A stretch of 26,137 nt of DNA from the NCBI GenBank assembly GCA_964529035.1, contig CAZGUG010000028.1, positions 1-26,137 of the forward strand. Direction: 5' to 3'. Source of the DNA: CAZGUG01 sp964529035 (lineage in GTDB: Bacteria; Bacillota; Clostridia; Ch29). Position numbers and translations under genes: made by a program. The notes under the pieces are model-generated. The model ran no database searches, had not been told where the DNA came from, and worked only from the letters and a program-made list of their open reading frames with translations. Positions 6,286 through 14,770 of this stretch are shown here, one piece after another (position 1 is the stretch's first letter; each line of letters opens with the position of its first letter).

Positions 6286-8355
6286 ATGAAAGAGTATCAA
6301 ACAGACAAAATAAGGAACGTTGTACTTATAGGCCATGGAGGCAGCGGAAAAACCACCCTGGCCGAAGCAATGCTATATAACGGAAAGGCCGTGGAGAGGA
6401 CCGGAAGGGTGGAAGAAGGCACAACCGTATCCGACTTTGACCCGGAAGAGATAAAAAGACAGATTTCAATCGGTGCCTCTGTGTTACCGGTAGAGTGGAA
6501 GGATAACAAGATTAACATATTGGACACGCCGGGGTACTTTGATTTTATGGGCGAGGTTGTCTCCAGCCTGAGAGTGGCAGAGGGAGCGGTCCTGCTGGTG
6601 GATGCCGCATCCGGTATTGAAGTGGGTACCGAAAAAGGCTGGGAGCTTACCAGCGAGAGGAACATGCCCAGAATTATATTGGTCAATAAAATGAACCGGG
6701 AGAACGCAGACTTTTTCAAGGTTGTAGAAGCCCTAAGGGAGCAGTTCGGTGTCAGTATAGCTCCGTTCCAGATACCCATCGGTGCCGGTGAAACCTTCAA
6801 AGGCATAATAAATGTGGTTGATATGAAGGCGAGGGAATACAGCGGCAAGGAGTACAGGGATACCGAAATCCCGGACGAATACAGTGACAGGATTGAGCCG
6901 ATAAGGGAAATGGTAATCGAAGCGGTCGCCGAGACCGACGACGAGCTCATGATGAAGTTTTTTGACGGTGAAGCGTTCACCGAGGAAGAAATACGTGAAG
7001 GTTTGAGAAAAGGGGTATTGAGCGGCAAAATTGTACCGGTGCTGTGCGGCGCAGGCGACCTCAATATAGGGGTGGAAACGCTGATGGATACGATAACGGC
7101 GTATCTGCCTTCGCCGAAGGACGGCGCAAAGGTGTATGCACAGGACAAGAACGGCGAGCCGGTGGAAAAGGAGCTCACCACAGAAGGCGGATTTTCGGCC
7201 CAGGTGTTCAAGACCATAGCCGACCCCTATGTCGGAAAAATCTCAATATTTAAAGTAATAACAGGAAGCATTACTTCGGATATTCCCCTTTTCAATGCAA
7301 GCAAAGACGAAAAAGAAAAGTTCGGCAACATATTCTATATAAGGGGTAAAAAACAGATAGGCGCGGAAAAAGCCGTGGCCGGTGATATAGTGGCGGTTGC
7401 CAAGCTGCAGCATACTACAACCGGAGATACACTGGCCGAAGGGAAAACGGATTTTGTTTATTCGCCGATTGAGTTTGCCGAGCCCAGTATTTCAATGGCC
7501 ATAGTGCCCAAGGCGAAGGGTGACGAGGAAAAAATAAGCGGCGGGCTGCACCGGCTGCTGGAGGAGGACCCCACGTTTTTGGCGGAAAAGAATTCCGAGA
7601 CCGGCGACCTTCTGGTTTCGGGACAGGGCGAAGTCCATATCGAGGTTATCACGAGAAAGCTTGCCAGCAAGTTTGGCGTGGATGTGGAGCTTAAGGACCC
7701 GAGACTTCCGTACAGGGAAACCATCAGGGGGACTTCCAAGGCGGAAGGAAAGCATAAGAAACAGTCGGGCGGTCGCGGACAGTACGGGCATGTCTGGATC
7801 GAGTTTGAACCCCTTAATGATTTGAATACCGACCTGGAATTCGTGGACAAAATAGTTGGCGGAGTTGTACCGAGACAGTTTATCCCGGCGGTGGAAAAGG
7901 GCCTGAGGGAAGCCATAAAGGAAGGGGTGCTGGCGGGATACCCCGTTGTGGGGATAAGGGCTACGCTGTACGACGGTTCGTTCCACAGCGTTGACTCGGA
8001 TGAGATGTCCTTTAAGATAGCGGCCAACCTTTCGTACAAGAAGGGAATGAACGAGGCCAGCCCCGTACTGCTGGAGCCCATTATGAGGCTGGAGATTGTA
8101 GTACCCGAAGACTATATGGGTGACGTAATAGGCGATATAAACAAAAAAAGAGGCAGGATACTGGGCATGGAACCCAAGGGCGGGAAACAGCTTATTATTG
8201 CCGAGGCGCCGCTGGGTGAAATGTTCAAATATGCCACCGATTTAAGGTCGATGACCCAGGCAAGGGGAAGCTTTACCATGAAGTTTGAACGGTATGAAGA
8301 AGCCCCGCCTGCCATAACCGAAAAAGTGATAGCGGAATCGAAGGAAGAAGATTAA
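6286..8355 (+). CDS. Elongation factor G-like translational GTPase (EF-G2-type paralog)
   Basis: The product is 689 residues, close to the EF-G length, with all five EF-G domains recognisable. The P-loop is GHGGSGKTT (about residues 16-24), where canonical EF-G has AHxDAGKTT. The switch region is GTTVSDFDPEE, followed by DTPGYFDF and NKMN. Domain IV includes GGRGQYGHVWIEFEPL, and the C-terminal domain includes GDVIGDINKKRGRILGM. The changed P-loop and switch I mark it as the divergent second EF-G group found in many Clostridia. The main fusA would be expected in the str operon near rpsL, outside this window. The role of this group is uncertain (recycling, stress or another ribosome function). 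It is followed by a strong intrinsic terminator and appears to be a single-gene unit. Confidence 0.88.
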   Translation: MKEYQTDKIRNVVLIGHGGSGKTTLAEAMLYNGKAVERTGRVEEGTTVSDFDPEEIKRQISIGASVLPVEWKDNKINILDTPGYFDFMGEVVSSLRVAEGAVLLVDAASGIEVGTEKGWELTSERNMPRIILVNKMNRENADFFKVVEALREQFGVSIAPFQIPIGAGETFKGIINVVDMKAREYSGKEYRDTEIPDEYSDRIEPIREMVIEAVAETDDELMMKFFDGEAFTEEEIREGLRKGVLSGKIVPVLCGAGDLNIGVETLMDTITAYLPSPKDGAKVYAQDKNGEPVEKELTTEGGFSAQVFKTIADPYVGKISIFKVITGSITSDIPLFNASKDEKEKFGNIFYIRGKKQIGAEKAVAGDIVAVAKLQHTTTGDTLAEGKTDFVYSPIEFAEPSISMAIVPKAKGDEEKISGGLHRLLEEDPTFLAEKNSETGDLLVSGQGEVHIEVITRKLASKFGVDVELKDPRLPYRETIRGTSKAEGKHKKQSGGRGQYGHVWIEFEPLNDLNTDLEFVDKIVGGVVPRQFIPAVEKGLREAIKEGVLAGYPVVGIRATLYDGSFHSVDSDEMSFKIAANLSYKKGMNEASPVLLEPIMRLEIVVPEDYMGDVIGDINKKRGRILGMEPKGGKQLIIAEAPLGEMFKYATDLRSMTQARGSFTMKFERYEEAPPAITEKVIAESKEED

Positions 8356-8362
8356 AAACTGG

Positions 8363-8395
8363 AAGGGCCGGAATAATCCGGCCCTTTGTATTTTT
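8363..8395 (+). terminator. Intrinsic terminator of the EF-G paralog
   Basis: A perfect 10-bp stem (AAGGGCCGGA/TCCGGCCCTT, loop ATAA) is followed by TTGTATTTTT, starting 8 bases after the stop codon. Confidence 0.88.
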
Positions 8396-8471
8396 GCGGC
8401 GGAAGAATAAACTTTGCCTTCGGAATAAACAATAAAAACAAACGGGCTTTAAATGACCGGAGGTGAAATAT

Positions 8472-8663
8472 ATGGAAAACAGGGAGAACAGACGGGGCAA
8501 CAGGGTGGAAATGCCTGACAGGGATTCCGAAGAGGCGGACGGGCTGATAGATAAAACGGCCTACGGGGAATTTGTGTCAACTTTCCACGGATGGACCAGC
8601 TTTGAAGAACAGGCAAAAAATGCAAGACACATATATGAAATAACCAGGAAAAGACGGAGATAA
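8472..8663 (+). CDS. Small charged protein of unknown function
   Basis: I do not recognise this 63-residue protein. The ATG at 8472 is placed 8 bases after GGAGG; an in-frame GTG at 8463 overlaps that ribosome site and is rejected. The N-terminal half is acidic and basic in patches (ENRENRRGNR, DRDSEEADG) and probably disordered. The second half could be a short helical unit (GEFVSTFHGWTSFEEQAKNA), followed by a very basic end (ITRKRRR). It has no cysteines, membrane segment or signal peptide. It lies between the EF-G paralog's terminator and a perfect hairpin upstream of ctsR, so it is probably a one-gene transcript. The good ribosome site and isolated placement support it being real. Confidence 0.6.
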   Translation: MENRENRRGNRVEMPDRDSEEADGLIDKTAYGEFVSTFHGWTSFEEQAKNARHIYEITRKRRR

Positions 8664-8728
8664 CATTTTGTTTTAAAGCATGCACTGCCTTTCCATGAAG
8701 CCATCCGGCAAAAATTTAAGGAAAATAG

Positions 8729-8770
8729 TTATATGAGGAAACGGGGATAATACCCCGTTTCCTCATATAA
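8729..8770. terminator. 18-bp perfect hairpin before the ctsR operon
   Basis: TTATATGAGGAAACGGGG (8729-8746) and its exact complement (8753-8770) flank the six-base loop ATAATA. No T-run of note follows on the plus strand (TGGATTAAAT) and no clean one on the minus strand. It may be a terminator for the small gene at 8472, or another RNA or DNA structure. Confidence 0.55.
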
Positions 8771-8815
8771 TGGATTAAATCAATACCGGGCCGGGAAAAA
8801 ATAATAAAAAGCCTA

Positions 8816-8844
8816 TTGAAAATTTTTAGAAACTTTACTATAAT
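8816..8844 (+). promoter_or_regulatory. Sigma-A promoter of the ctsR operon
   Basis: TTGAAA (8816-8821) and a consensus TATAAT (8839-8844) are spaced by exactly 17 bases. This is one of the best promoter matches in the window. Confidence 0.85.
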
Positions 8845-8850
8845 ATTAAT

Positions 8851-8867
8851 AGTCAAAGAAAGTCAAA
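8851..8867 (+). promoter_or_regulatory. CtsR operator
   Basis: AGTCAAAGAAAGTCAAA is a tandem heptad repeat with a three-base spacer, matching the known CtsR box (RGTCAAANANRGTCAAA). It starts at the predicted transcription start, so bound CtsR would shut off its own operon, as established in Bacillus and relatives. Confidence 0.93.
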
Positions 8868-8885
8868 CAGAATTGAGGTGATGCA

Positions 8886-9341
8886 ATGTCCCGTTTAAGC
8901 GATATAATCGAACAGTTCATCAAGGAACTTATGACGGATGCCCAGACCAACATGCTTCAAATACAGAGGAACGAACTGGCGGACCATTTTAACTGTGCAC
9001 CGTCCCATATTAATTATGTGCTTTCAACAAGGTTTACAATAGACAAGGGCTATTACATCGAAAGCAGGCGAGGCGGTGGCGGGTTTATCAGGATACAGAA
9101 GCTGGACGTAAAGACCAAACCCTACCTGGGCAGCATAATATTCGAATATATTGGGGACAGCATATCACAGCATGATGCAAAAAACATACTGGTAAGCCTG
9201 GAGGAAAGGGACGTTATAACGTCCAGGGAGAGGTTGATTATGGAAACTGCAATAAACAGTAAAAGCCTGAACGTGTTCTCTCCGTCAAAGGATGTTGTGA
9301 GGGCGGGTATACTGAAATCCATGCTCTCGGTACTAATGTAA
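8886..9341 (+). CDS. ctsR: Class III heat-shock repressor CtsR
   Basis: This 151-residue repressor is the usual length for CtsR. The N-terminal winged helix-turn-helix spans roughly residues 1-70, with LADHFNCAPSHINYVLSTRF as the recognition region and the glycine-rich wing RRGGGGFIRI. Arg62, just before the glycines, aligns with the wing arginine known as a McsB phosphorylation target. The C-terminal part (about 75-151) is the dimerisation and ClpC-binding region. CtsR represses clp genes at normal temperature and is inactivated by heat and by McsB/ClpCP. The ATG follows GAGGTGAT. A perfect CtsR box in its own promoter shows autoregulation. It is first in ctsR-mcsA-mcsB-clpC. Confidence 0.97.
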   Translation: MSRLSDIIEQFIKELMTDAQTNMLQIQRNELADHFNCAPSHINYVLSTRFTIDKGYYIESRRGGGGFIRIQKLDVKTKPYLGSIIFEYIGDSISQHDAKNILVSLEERDVITSRERLIMETAINSKSLNVFSPSKDVVRAGILKSMLSVLM

Positions 9342-9355
9342 GAGGAGGAGATAGA

Positions 9356-9859
9356 ATGATTTGTGACAAGTGCGGGAAAAACCCTGCTGTAGTCCATAGA
9401 ATCACCACAATAAACGGAAAAAAACAGGAAGTGCATCTCTGCAAGGAATGCGCAATGCAGGAGAATGTCATGTTCATGGACGATACCTTTTCTATTAATG
9501 CGCTGTTATCGTCGCTGCTGGACATGGGAACGGATACACCCATAAAGATAGAAAAGCTTCAGGGGTTAAAGTGCAGCCAGTGCGGCCAGAGCTTCGAAGA
9601 GTTCAAAAAGACCGGCAGGTTGGGATGCGGTGCGTGTTACAATTCCTACAGAGACAGGCTGATCCCGCTGATAAAAAGGGTTCAGGGCAATGTGCGGCAT
9701 TCCGGCAAAATTCCCAAGAGGGTCGGAAGCTCCCTCAGGGTCAAAAAGGAAATAGACAAACTGAAGGAAGAACTGGATAGGGCGGTCCGGGCGGAGGAGT
9801 ATGAAAAGGCCGCCGATATAAGGGACAGGATTAGAAGTATGAGCGAAGGAAATAAATAG
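9356..9859 (+). CDS. mcsA: McsA, zinc-binding activator of the McsB arginine kinase
   Basis: This 167-residue protein has the McsA layout. It has four CxxC-type metal sites: CDKC (3-6), CKEC (about 29-32), CSQC and CGAC in the middle. A C-terminal UVR motif follows (EEYEKAADIRDRIRSM). McsA binds zinc and activates McsB, and the UVR helix pair matches that of ClpC. The ATG follows AGGAGGAG and begins 14 bases after ctsR. The gene is cotranscribed with mcsB under CtsR control. Confidence 0.95.
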   Translation: MICDKCGKNPAVVHRITTINGKKQEVHLCKECAMQENVMFMDDTFSINALLSSLLDMGTDTPIKIEKLQGLKCSQCGQSFEEFKKTGRLGCGACYNSYRDRLIPLIKRVQGNVRHSGKIPKRVGSSLRVKKEIDKLKEELDRAVRAEEYEKAADIRDRIRSMSEGNK

Positions 9860-9865
9860 GGGGTG
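9858..9865 (+). promoter_or_regulatory. Ribosome-binding site deciding the mcsB start
   Basis: AGGGGGTG overlaps the mcsA stop codon. It is well placed for the GTG at 9872 and is too close to (overlapping) the in-frame GTG at 9863. Confidence 0.55.
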
Positions 9866-9871
9866 GCAGGA

Positions 9872-10894
9872 GTGATAGATTGGATAAACGGTGACGGGCC
9901 CGATAACGATATAGTATTAAGCTCAAGAATCAGGCTGGCCAGGAACATACGGGGGATACCCTTTCCTGACAGGCTGAACAGGCAGGCTTCCGCCGGGGTT
10001 ATTGACATGGTTAAAAAGGCGGTTGAACGGAATTCGGTGCTGGCCGGAGAATTTGACCTTACCGTCCTTAAGGATATCTCACCCCTTGACGCCAGGGTTA
10101 TGATAGAAAATCACCTGATAAGTCCGGCGCTGGCGGAAAGACAGAAGCAGTCGGCGGTCTTTATCAGGAAGGACTACCGGGTCAGTATCATGATGAACGA
10201 AGAGGACCATATCAGGATGCAGGTGCTGCTGCCCGGCTTGCAGTTGGAGCAGGGATGGGACCTGGCAGGCAAAATAGACGATGTTCTGGAAGAGACGATA
10301 GATTATGCCTTTGACGAGAGCATGGGATATCTTACAGCCTGTCCCACCAACACCGGTACAGGCATGAGGGCTTCGGTCATGGTGCATCTTCCGGCCCTGG
10401 TGATTACCAAACAGTTTAACAAGGTGCTGCAGGCATTAAATCAGCTGGGTCTTGCCGTTAGGGGCATTTACGGAGAGGGGACAGATATAGTCGGAAACCT
10501 GGTTCAAATATCCAACCAGCTTACCCTCGGCAAGTCCGAGGAGCATATAATCGAGAACCTTAAGGGAATGACCAGAGAGGTTATCAACAAGGAGAAACAG
10601 GCAAGGGAAATACTGCTTGGCAATAACAGGATAAGGCTTGAGGACAAGGCATGCAGGTCCTACGGGCTTTTAACCGGGGCCAGGGTGATTTCATCCAAGG
10701 AACTTATGGAGCTTCTGTCGGATGTAAGGTTGGGTGTGGATTTAGGTTTACTGTCCGGTGTGGACAGGAAGGCCCTGAACGAAATAATGATTGAATCACA
10801 ACCGGCTTTTCTGCAGAAAAAGGCCGGGAAACAGCTTTCGGATATAGAGAGGGATATGGCGAGGTCCGAACTTATAAGAAAAAAATTAAAATAA
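9872..10894 (+). CDS. mcsB: Protein-arginine kinase McsB
   Basis: The product is 340 residues from the GTG at 9872, or 343 if the GTG at 9863 is used. It belongs to the phosphagen-kinase fold but acts on protein arginines, marking proteins for ClpC-ClpP. Visible motifs are VLSSRIRLARN (nucleotide arginines), EEDHIRMQ, the cysteine loop CPTNTGTGMRASV, and EGTDIVGNLVQISNQ containing the second catalytic glutamate. The C-terminal helix IERDMARSEL is close to the RDxxRA arginine-phosphate-binding motif of the family, with Ser in the last position. The gene sits between its activator mcsA and its client unfoldase clpC in one CtsR-controlled operon. Confidence 0.95.
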   Translation: MIDWINGDGPDNDIVLSSRIRLARNIRGIPFPDRLNRQASAGVIDMVKKAVERNSVLAGEFDLTVLKDISPLDARVMIENHLISPALAERQKQSAVFIRKDYRVSIMMNEEDHIRMQVLLPGLQLEQGWDLAGKIDDVLEETIDYAFDESMGYLTACPTNTGTGMRASVMVHLPALVITKQFNKVLQALNQLGLAVRGIYGEGTDIVGNLVQISNQLTLGKSEEHIIENLKGMTREVINKEKQAREILLGNNRIRLEDKACRSYGLLTGARVISSKELMELLSDVRLGVDLGLLSGVDRKALNEIMIESQPAFLQKKAGKQLSDIERDMARSELIRKKLK

Positions 10895-10906
10895 GGAGGA
10901 ATTGTG

Positions 10907-13342
10907 ATGGATGCATACGGAAGGTTTACCGAAAGAGCGCAGAAGGTGATAGTAATCGCCCAGCAGGAAGCGGCGGGGCTTAATCATAATTATGTAGGTA
11001 CCGAGCATCTGCTGTTGGGGCTTATTAAGGAAGGCGGGGGAATAGCGGCACAGATACTGAAGAGCATGGGCATTGATTCGGAGAAGGTTATCGAAAAAAT
11101 TGAAGAGTTTATCGGCAGGGGAAGTGAAGGCACGGGCGGCCAGGCAATCGACCTGACTCCCCGTTCCAAAAGGGTGCTGGAGTTAAGCTACCTGGAAGCC
11201 AGGCGGATGAACCACAATTATGTGGGCACCGAGCACATACTGCTCGGACTTATAAGGGAAGGAGAAGGCATAGCCGCCAGGGTGCTGCGTGATTTGAACG
11301 TTGACCTGGACAAGGCCAGGGAAGAGATTTTAAAAACGCTGAGCAGCCAGGCTCCACACCAGGGCGGGCCCGCACAAAACAAGTCGGATACGCCGACCCT
11401 TGACCAACACGGCAGGGACCTCACGCAGATGGTGCGTGAAGAAAAGCTTGACCCGGTAATAGGCAGGGTCAAGGAAATAGAAAGGGTAATACAGATACTA
11501 AGCCGTAGAACCAAGAACAACCCGGTGCTTATAGGCGAGCCGGGAGTGGGCAAGACCGCAATAGCCGAGGGCCTGGCACAGAAAATAGTGGACGGACATG
11601 TACCCGAAATGATTAAAAACAAAAGGGTTGTCACGCTGGATTTGGCTTCAATGGTGGCGGGCGCCAAGTACCGCGGCGAGTTTGAAGACAGGCTTAAAAA
11701 AGCAATGTCCGAGATAATCCAGGCCGCCAACGTGATACTCTTTGTTGACGAGATGCACACCATAATAGGTGCCGGAGCGGCGGAAGGTGCAATAGATGCT
11801 TCCAATATACTAAAGCCCGCCCTGGCCCGCGGTGAGATACAGGTAATCGGTGCGACAACCCTTGACGAGTACAGGAAGCATGTTGAAAAGGACCCCGCAC
11901 TGGAGAGAAGGTTCCAGCCCATTATGGTAGGTGAGCCGACGGTGGAAGAAACGATAGGTATTCTTAAGGGGCTCAGGGATAAATACGAATCCCATCACAG
12001 GGTCAAGATAACAGACAATGCTATTTCGGCCGCCGCCACGCTGTCTCACAGGTACATCGCAGACAGGTTTCTTCCGGACAAGGCAATAGATCTGATTGAC
12101 GAAGCGGCGTCCAAGGTAAGGATAAAAACCATAACGGCGCCTCCGGAATTAAATGAACTTGAAGAAAAAATAGAAGCTCTCAAGAAGGAAAAGGAAGAAG
12201 CCATTAGCCATCAGGAGTTTGAAAAGGCTGCAAGCCTGAGGGATGAAGAACAGAAGGTTAAACAGCAGCTGGATGAGATCAAATCAAAATGGGAAAAGAA
12301 TACCCAGAAGACTACCGCCGTGGTGAATGAAGAACAGATAGCCGTAATAGTTTCGGACTGGTCGGGGATCCCGGTCACAAAGCTGGCGGCGGAGGAAAGC
12401 GACCGGCTCCTTAAAATGGAGGATGTACTGCATCAGAGGGTAATAGCCCAGGACGAAGCGGTCAGGGCTGTGGCCAAGGCCATAAGAAGGGCCAGGGTCG
12501 GGCTCAAGGACCCGAAACGGCCCATCGGATCCTTTATATTCCTGGGTCCAACCGGGGTCGGGAAAACAGAGCTTTCCAGGGCCCTTGCAGAAGCCCTGTT
12601 CGGTGATGAGGATGCAACCATCAGGATAGACATGTCCGAGTATATGGAAAAACACTCGGTGTCCAGGCTGGTGGGCTCCCCTCCGGGATATGTGGGCTAT
12701 GAAGAAGGCGGCCAGCTGACCGAAAAGGTTCGAAGAAGGCCCTATTCGGTAATACTGATGGACGAGATAGAGAAAGCCCATCCCGACGTGTTCAATATAC
12801 TGCTTCAGATTTTGGAAGACGGAAGGCTTACCGACGGCAAGGGCCGCGTGGTGGACTTTAAGAATACCGTTGTGATAATGACCTCCAACGTGGGTGCCCA
12901 TACCATAAGGAAGCAGAGAAACCTCGGTTTTGCAGGGGGAACCGATGACGCAAAGAAGGACGAATACCAGAAGATGAAGGAAAAGATAATCGAAGAGCTC
13001 AAAAAAACCTTCCGCCCCGAATTTTTGAACCGGGTGGATGAGACAATAGTGTTCCACCAGCTTGAGGAAGACCATATACTGCAGATAGTGGGCCTGATGC
13101 TTAAGGACCTGTCAAAGAGGGTTAAGGATTTGCAGATTGAACTTGAGATAAGCCAAAAAGCCAAGGAATTCATTGCCAAGGAGGGTTTCGACCGGGTTTA
13201 TGGTGCAAGGCCCCTTAGAAGGGTTATACAGAACATGATAGAGGATAAATTGTCGGACGAAATGCTCAGCGGAAACATTAAGGCGGGGGACAGGGTACTT
13301 GTTGACGCCGCCGACAAAGATTTGACGATCACCCGGAAATGA
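10907..13342 (+). CDS. clpC: ATP-dependent protease ATPase subunit ClpC
   Basis: The ATG at 10907 follows AAGGAGG at good distance and gives 811 residues; the overlapping GTG at 10904 is less likely. The N-domain has two Clp repeats (about 1-145, each with NHNYVGTEHLLLG or NHNYVGTEHILLG). The first AAA+ module has Walker A GEPGVGKT at about 210 and Walker B LFVDEMHT. The coiled middle domain carries a UVR-like helix (SHQEFEKAASLRDEE, about 425-453). The second AAA+ module has GPTGVGKTE at about 547 and LMDEIEKAHPDV. The M-domain and UVR motif distinguish ClpC from ClpA, ClpE and ClpB. It unfolds arginine-phosphorylated and other proteins into ClpP. It is under CtsR control through the upstream promoter. 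Confidence 0.97.
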   Translation: MDAYGRFTERAQKVIVIAQQEAAGLNHNYVGTEHLLLGLIKEGGGIAAQILKSMGIDSEKVIEKIEEFIGRGSEGTGGQAIDLTPRSKRVLELSYLEARRMNHNYVGTEHILLGLIREGEGIAARVLRDLNVDLDKAREEILKTLSSQAPHQGGPAQNKSDTPTLDQHGRDLTQMVREEKLDPVIGRVKEIERVIQILSRRTKNNPVLIGEPGVGKTAIAEGLAQKIVDGHVPEMIKNKRVVTLDLASMVAGAKYRGEFEDRLKKAMSEIIQAANVILFVDEMHTIIGAGAAEGAIDASNILKPALARGEIQVIGATTLDEYRKHVEKDPALERRFQPIMVGEPTVEETIGILKGLRDKYESHHRVKITDNAISAAATLSHRYIADRFLPDKAIDLIDEAASKVRIKTITAPPELNELEEKIEALKKEKEEAISHQEFEKAASLRDEEQKVKQQLDEIKSKWEKNTQKTTAVVNEEQIAVIVSDWSGIPVTKLAAEESDRLLKMEDVLHQRVIAQDEAVRAVAKAIRRARVGLKDPKRPIGSFIFLGPTGVGKTELSRALAEALFGDEDATIRIDMSEYMEKHSVSRLVGSPPGYVGYEEGGQLTEKVRRRPYSVILMDEIEKAHPDVFNILLQILEDGRLTDGKGRVVDFKNTVVIMTSNVGAHTIRKQRNLGFAGGTDDAKKDEYQKMKEKIIEELKKTFRPEFLNRVDETIVFHQLEEDHILQIVGLMLKDLSKRVKDLQIELEISQKAKEFIAKEGFDRVYGARPLRRVIQNMIEDKLSDEMLSGNIKAGDRVLVDAADKDLTITRK

Positions 13343-13346
13343 TGAA

Positions 13347-13394
13347 TGCTGCAGGGTCGGTGCCGGACGGGTACTGTCCCTGCAGCAAATTTTA
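13347..13394 (+). terminator. Weak terminator or attenuator between clpC and radA
   Basis: A perfect 10-bp stem (TGCTGCAGGG/CCCTGCAGCA) with a 21-base loop begins 5 bases after the clpC stop. It is followed by AAATTTTATG, a short T-run. It could reduce heat-induced readthrough into radA. Confidence 0.55.
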
Positions 13395-13411
13395 TGTGAA
13401 GGGGATAGCAA

Positions 13412-14767
13412 ATGGTTAAGGGTAAAAGCATATTTATATGTCAGAGCTGCGGTTACGAAAGCCCGAAATGGATGGGGAGGTGTCCGGGATGCCAGGATTG
13501 GAATACCATGGTAGAGGAACCGGTAAGGAAAAGGACTTTCTCCGGGGGCATGCCGGGCGGCCGAAACAACCCCCTTTCCATGGAACAGATCGACCTTTCA
13601 ACCGAGACACGAAACAGCACCGGTATGGCGGAGCTGGACAGGGTCCTTGGTGGAGGAATAGTATCGGGTTCGCTGGTTCTGGTGGGCGGTGACCCCGGTA
13701 TAGGAAAATCCACCCTTCTGCTTCAGTTGGCCGGCAGCACGGCCTCCACACAGAAAACGCTTTATGTTTCGGGAGAAGAATCGGTAAAACAGATAAAGCT
13801 CAGGGCCGAAAGGCTGGGAATAAACGGCAAAAACATATTTGTGTTCGGTGAAACGGATATTGACGTTATCCTGGAACAGGCCGGAAAAATTTCTCCGGAT
13901 ATCATCATAGTAGATTCGATACAGACGGTTTATTCACCCGAGATTTCCTCTGCCCCCGGCAGCGTCAGCCAGGTGAGGGAAGCCACAGGCCGGCTTCTAA
14001 GACTGGCCAAAAGCATGTCTGTCCCGGTTTTTATAATAGGGCATGTCACCAAGCAGGGGGCTATTGCCGGCCCAAGGGTACTGGAGCACATGGTGGATAC
14101 GGTGCTGTATTTTGAAGGTGAAAGGTATCACAGCTACAGGATTATAAGGTCGGTCAAGAACAGGTTTGGCTCCACCAACGAGATAGGGGTATTTGAAATG
14201 AAAAACGAAGGCCTGGTGGAGGTACCCAACCCGTCGGAGTTTATGCTGGCCGGCCGGCCGGAGGATGTGCCGGGCACGGTGGTGGTATGCAGCATGGAAG
14301 GTACGCGTCCCATGCTGGTTGAGCTCCAGGCACTGGTAAGCACATCCAACCTGGCCATGCCAAGGAGAATGGCGGCGGGGATAGATTATAACAGGCTGTC
14401 CATGCTGATGGCGGTCATGGAAAAACGGCTGGGTATGCAGGTCCAGGGCCAGGACGCCTTTGTAAACGTGGTGGGAGGGCTCAGGATAGATGAGCCGGCG
14501 GTGGATTTGGGAATAACCGCCGCGGTTGCATCCAGCTTTAAAAATATGCCGGTTGACAAGGCCACGGTAGTAATCGGTGAAGTAGGCCTTACCGGTGAAG
14601 TACGGGCTGTGGGGTCGATAGACAGGAGGATCGCTGAAGCGGTCAAGCTCGGGTTTAATAAATGTATAGTTCCTGCGAATAATATAAGACAAATAGACAA
14701 CAAAAAAGCGGAAATAACAGGGGTAAAAAATCTTGCACAAGCAATGGAGGCATTACTGGGAGGATAG
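13412..14767 (+). CDS. radA: DNA repair protein RadA
   Basis: This 451-residue protein is full length for RadA/Sms. It opens with a four-cysteine zinc finger (CQSC and CPGC, about residues 10-27). The RecA-like ATPase core has Walker A GDPGIGKST (about 93-101), and the family-specific KNRFGSTNE motif is near 249. The C-terminal Lon-protease-like domain contains VNVVGGLRIDEPAVDLGIT. RadA processes recombination intermediates and helps load or move branched DNA in homologous recombination. The ATG follows AAGGGG. It is followed after 3 bases by disA, and the two are probably cotranslated. RadA is known to affect DisA activity in Bacillus, which fits the pairing. Confidence 0.96.
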   Translation: MVKGKSIFICQSCGYESPKWMGRCPGCQDWNTMVEEPVRKRTFSGGMPGGRNNPLSMEQIDLSTETRNSTGMAELDRVLGGGIVSGSLVLVGGDPGIGKSTLLLQLAGSTASTQKTLYVSGEESVKQIKLRAERLGINGKNIFVFGETDIDVILEQAGKISPDIIIVDSIQTVYSPEISSAPGSVSQVREATGRLLRLAKSMSVPVFIIGHVTKQGAIAGPRVLEHMVDTVLYFEGERYHSYRIIRSVKNRFGSTNEIGVFEMKNEGLVEVPNPSEFMLAGRPEDVPGTVVVCSMEGTRPMLVELQALVSTSNLAMPRRMAAGIDYNRLSMLMAVMEKRLGMQVQGQDAFVNVVGGLRIDEPAVDLGITAAVASSFKNMPVDKATVVIGEVGLTGEVRAVGSIDRRIAEAVKLGFNKCIVPANNIRQIDNKKAEITGVKNLAQAMEALLGG

Positions 14768-14770
14768 AAC

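Noticed and set aside
6251..6286. Eleven-codon frame whose stop overlaps the EF-G paralog start
   Set aside because: No ribosome-binding site stands at a workable distance before its ATG, and the peptide shows no run of one amino acid. It is probably chance.
6297..7217. Long minus-strand open frame inside the EF-G paralog
   Set aside because: It is a mirror of a real translational GTPase gene with a Ser/Leu-rich shadow composition and no ribosome site.
11218..11922. Long minus-strand frame inside clpC
   Set aside because: It overlaps the conserved ClpC ATPase codons fully and has shadow composition.
13997..14740. Long minus-strand frame inside radA
   Set aside because: The plus-strand RadA match is complete; this is a codon-shadow artefact.
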